From positions 4,776,001-4,840,000 of the forward strand of contig NC_134026.1 in NCBI RefSeq assembly GCF_964204645.1: a stretch of 64,000 nt of DNA. The letters are read 5' to 3'. The notes under the pieces were generated by a model. The model was not told the DNA's origin. It did not search any database and was given only the letters and a program-made list of their open reading frames with translations. Of this stretch, positions 60,601-64,000 are shown in pieces; positions within the stretch are counted from its first letter, which is position 1; each line of letters begins with the position of its first letter. The translations under genes were made by a program, and so were the position numbers. This DNA is from Tubulanus polymorphus (lineage: Eukaryota > Nemertea > Palaeonemertea > Tubulaniformes > Tubulanidae).

Positions 60601-63328
60601 GGCTGGACTTTGTATTGGAGGAATGGAGCTAGTACTTTGGTCTAAAGGTGATGGTTGAATTCACATCAACAGGAGGATGGACATTGCTTCATCGATGACG
60701 TGACTACCAATGGGCGGAGTGGAGCTGGAATGACTGGCCATCCTCATCTACGGCTGATCAGATCTACACCATAGATCAATTGAAGCGTGAAAATCTGGGC
60801 GTAATTGAAACTCGCTATTATTGCACTGATCATACGTGAGCTGCAAATATCTATATTCATTGTATCATTGTTTACGACGACGAGGACGAGTCCGGCGGCG
60901 CCCGCTACATGGCGGAACGATCGATTATTTATCAGCCTCGGCTTGCGAGTTTTATCGGGGCTGCGACCTGCTTTGACAGCTTTGATAATTGGACGGATCA
61001 AATGCGAACGCGTATTTGTGATCAGTTTTGCGTGGAAGGAGATTTTATCGGCTCTCATTTTCCACCCACCTGCTTCGCTAGTTGTTTTCGCGTTGGATAA
61101 ATGATTGTTACGTGTTGTAAACTCGCGGTACGATCCGTTCAATCTGAGTGTGTCTGTTGATTTAAAAAGCTTCCTCACGGGGTAAATGCCCGATGAAGAT
61201 GTACGTTTTTTACGACCGCGATGCTAGAATGCAGTTATCGGTCGCTGTAGATGGAAAAGAAAGAAAATACGAATAGCTTATCGTCACCTTTGTACACAAA
61301 TCTACGCCGCATGTGGTAACTGATGCAAAGTAATTCATCTTCATAATCGAATGACACGTTTTTAAGGATCTCGCGGGTGCTTGATTGCATTAGGGAGTTG
61401 ACGGTAAATAAAGTTGACTCGGAATCTGCATCGATATTGAGTTAGTATTTACGTGATGAGGCGTACGACGATATGACAATAATTGAACGCCGATAGTCGC
61501 TGCTGCCGCCGTATATCATTTCATATTTGGCGTGAGAGCAAAACCTGCTGGTGTCAATACCAAGCTGTCCGTATTCGGACCTGATTCCGTTCTGCGCAAA
61601 CAGTAATTTGGAACGAACACTTTGTGTAGTCGACTGTCTGCTGTTTGAATTAAGCCGCACTGGTTCTTTAATTAACTAAGCAGAATGAAGACACGTCATG
61701 AAGCTTCATCAAAGAGAAATAATATGCCAAATTAGAAAAATGTTCCAGAAGCATTTCAAAGGTTCTGCGTTACAGACTTTTGACATTTAAGTTAAAAAAG
61801 AGATGAAGCAATTATGATGGATTGAATTGAATACAAGCTACGCCTTTGAATTGTCGCTAATAGTTAAAAGAAATCAGAAAACTTAATTGACTCGCCTGAG
61901 CCAAAATGTTTACCATAAGATGAAAAGGATCTCTTGGAAATTCGGCACATCGGTCAAGCTGGAGAATAATCTACCTGATGTAATCTAATATCCCCTCAAG
62001 GAAAGGCAACAATGTGGAAATTTCGCAAAACTATCCGGCTACGTACCGGGAGTGTTTGCTCTCGAACGAGAGTGTCAACATCGCTACAACTGTTCTTGTG
62101 CAGCACTACGGAGATATAACAAGATCGAGAAACTTGCGAACTGTTGTAAAGTGATGTATCGCGAGATTACCCAGAGCGACGAGCTAAACCAATTTTCAAT
62201 TCGTGATGAGCTTAAATTTTCCTAATGATTTCGCGAATGCGAATGATAATATCGAGGCGAAGTTATTCATCGATCTCGATACAATTGGTAATTTGATCGA
62301 TATTACGAAAGTTAACTTTGCGTTAGGGAAATTGGCTTAAATCGGTGTTAACAAAACGCGCTAAAGTGCTGCGGTTTTACACCTGAAAATTGCGTATTCA
62401 ATTCGAACATTGTCGTCGTCGTGTATCGCGATCTACCTGAACAAGCGCGTTATGCATAATCCAATCAGTCGTAGAAAATTGGCTAATTTTATCTCGTCGG
62501 CAACATTGCCGGGTCCGCGCAAATCGTTGAATTCAGATCGGCGCGTCGATCTGATCGCGCGTTCCGAACATCGCAACTCGATTTCAACCGAATTATCAGC
62601 TGTATGCAGAAAACGTCGGGCAAAATAGCGGCGTCTTGTCGCATTCACGCTCAATAAAGCAAGGACGTTTCAAGTCTAATTGAACGCGCTCGTGTCAAAG
62701 TAAGGTTACATACATCCGTGATCGCAGTGCAAATTTCCGTCTTACTCGTCATCGCCATGTGGTCCGTCTGTTAGGCCGTCAAAAGATGAGCCTCGTTGCG
62801 TCATCAATGATTGAAAAAAATATCCCTGCATCATCATCGTCATCATCAAAGTCTATTCATTTCATCAACTCGTGGTTGAAATATCGCGTGATCGATTTCG
62901 TCGCGTCGTTAGAAACCTCTTCGTTGTCGTTTCCAAACTGACAATCATGCTTGTGCGGCTTTATTTTGACGGTTTGCTGATTAAGCACTTGTGTCGGGAA
63001 AAATGTGTCATCACGTGCGTGAAAATGACACAATGTTCGTGTATGATTTTGCGGCGTATTAAGAAAAAACTCTGATCTGATCCGATCATCTGAGATTCGG
63101 TCTTAGGAAAACTCGTATCACATCGCGAGGTTGAGTCTCCAATTCATCCAGGACTCGCTTGTTGCATCTCGGCTACAGTCAGGTCACCTGAGATCCACGA
63201 TCATTTTGAACCGACCGCTTAAGTCATTTGGTGTGTACATCGCTGTACATTGGCTACGACCTTACGATCGGTCATAAGTGCACTCATGTTGCAAAAATCA
63301 GCGACTTCTTCCCGATACCTTATAACCC
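60601..63328. other. Unassigned; CpG-rich patches
   Basis: 60744-61178 is open on the minus strand for 144 codons and on the plus strand for 99; 62410-62654 is open on both strands for over 70. The composition is CpG-rich, which lowers stop frequency; I recognise no domain. A CATCATCATCG microsatellite lies at about 62828-62850. This tract could include small exons or promoter-type DNA. Confidence 0.3.
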
Positions 63329-63584
63329 AACAATTGAGTCGTATCTGATGCTAGGTTTGGAACAATTGGGTCGCATCTTATGCTTGGGTTTGAACAATTG
63401 GGTCGTATCTTATGCTTGGGTTGGAACAATTGGGTCGCATCTAATGCTTGGGTTGGAACAATTGGGTCGCATCTTATGCTTGGGTTGGAACAATTGGGTC
63501 GCATCTTATGCTTGGGTTTGAACAATTGGGTTGTATCTTATGCTGGGGTTGGAACAATTGGGTCACATCTTATGCTTGGGTTGG
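63329..63584 (+). repeat. Minisatellite, 8 x 32 bp
   Basis: AACAATTG recurs at 63329, 63361, 63393, 63425, 63457, 63489, 63521 and 63553, exactly 32 bp apart with no indels. Each unit continues GGGTCGCATCTTATGC then TTGGGTTGG with a few substitutions. Because 32 is not a multiple of three, all three frames on each strand read through, giving spurious proteins of repeating sequence. Confidence 0.97.
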
Positions 63585-64000
63585 CGGTGGCTACCTGATT
63601 TTAGAAGGCCATGCGATCGGGCATGCGACTAACTTCTAGCAAGGTCTCATTATGAAGCAACTCGTTTCAACAGAAACTTGAGTTGGAAGAATGAAATTAA
63701 TGAAGATACTCGATATCGTCTCTGTTATTTTACCTCGCCTGATATTTAAGTAAATGTGACTGCATAAGGTTTTTAATGATTGTCGAGTGGACTACAGAAT
63801 GAGGCGTAGCTTTTATCTGCTAGGTTGTAGCTGTCAAACAACGTAATTTTCAACTGTTGGATTAATTCCGTTTTTGCTGATCACGTTTCATTCTCTTGTC
63901 AACGCGAGAGTGCTTGCGGGCATCTTAACTTCATCAACGCAACAACAGTTAATTAACTTCGCCGTGAAAAGCTAATATTTCTAATTTCATCCCTATTGAT
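63585..64000. other. Unassigned
   Basis: Nothing recognised after the minisatellite. Confidence 0.4.

Noticed and set aside
60744-61178. 144-codon minus frame in a CpG-rich patch
   Set aside because: The plus strand is equally open, there is no motif, and reduced stop frequency from composition explains it.
63228-63639. Several overlapping proteins with repeated NNWVASYAWVGT-type units
   Set aside because: They are translations of the 32-bp minisatellite, in which every frame is open.

Overview
This window looks like gene-poor DNA from a eukaryote, most likely an invertebrate animal. It is AT-rich, CpG is not visibly depleted, and no reading frame exceeds about 178 codons on either strand. 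There are pure dinucleotide runs, minisatellites, many short non-coding inverted-repeat elements (MITE or foldback type), and tails resembling those of Penelope-like retroelements. Splice-like signals and CpG-rich patches are present; bacterial operon structure, CRISPR arrays, rRNA and intact tRNA genes were not seen. A marine lophotrochozoan such as a mollusc would fit, but that is a guess from the style of the sequence, not from a recognised gene.

Repeats are the best-supported content. (i) A 211-bp near-perfect palindrome at 711-921, with a decayed copy at 24918-25045. (ii) A roughly 220-bp MITE at 11421-11639 and 34469-34690; both copies carry an exact 6-bp target duplication. (iii) Long-TIR elements at 43443-43779 and 44363-44692, plus a lone end at 25279-25318; the TIRs look like tRNA A and B boxes. 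(iv) A family at 42136-42419, 55178-55346 (reverse) and 60347-60600. (v) A family at 5341-5501 (reverse) and 16208-16362. (vi) A pogo/Tigger-like MITE at 26779-26927 flanked by TA. (vii) Foldbacks at 4576-4808, 13178-13310, 38221-38499, 45241-45467 and 46936-47060. (viii) Tandem arrays: 8 x 32 bp at 63329-63584, 3 x 46 bp at 50799-50936, 3 x about 50 bp at 8912-9053, and (AT)n at 32893, 51227 and 57310.

Gene content is tentative. On the + strand there is an open frame of about 190 codons at 14744-15316 and a three-exon, phase-consistent model at 17505-18187. A TATA promoter at 25866 has a strong splice donor at 26067, and the first downstream exon with a well-placed ATG is at 29278. Two adjacent coding-like frames lie at 57724-58017 and 58170-58583. 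A minus-strand terminal-exon candidate lies at 19409-19720. None matches a protein family I recognise, and each could be chance. The simplest reading is that most of the window is intron or intergenic DNA filled with decayed non-autonomous transposons, with a few small exons.
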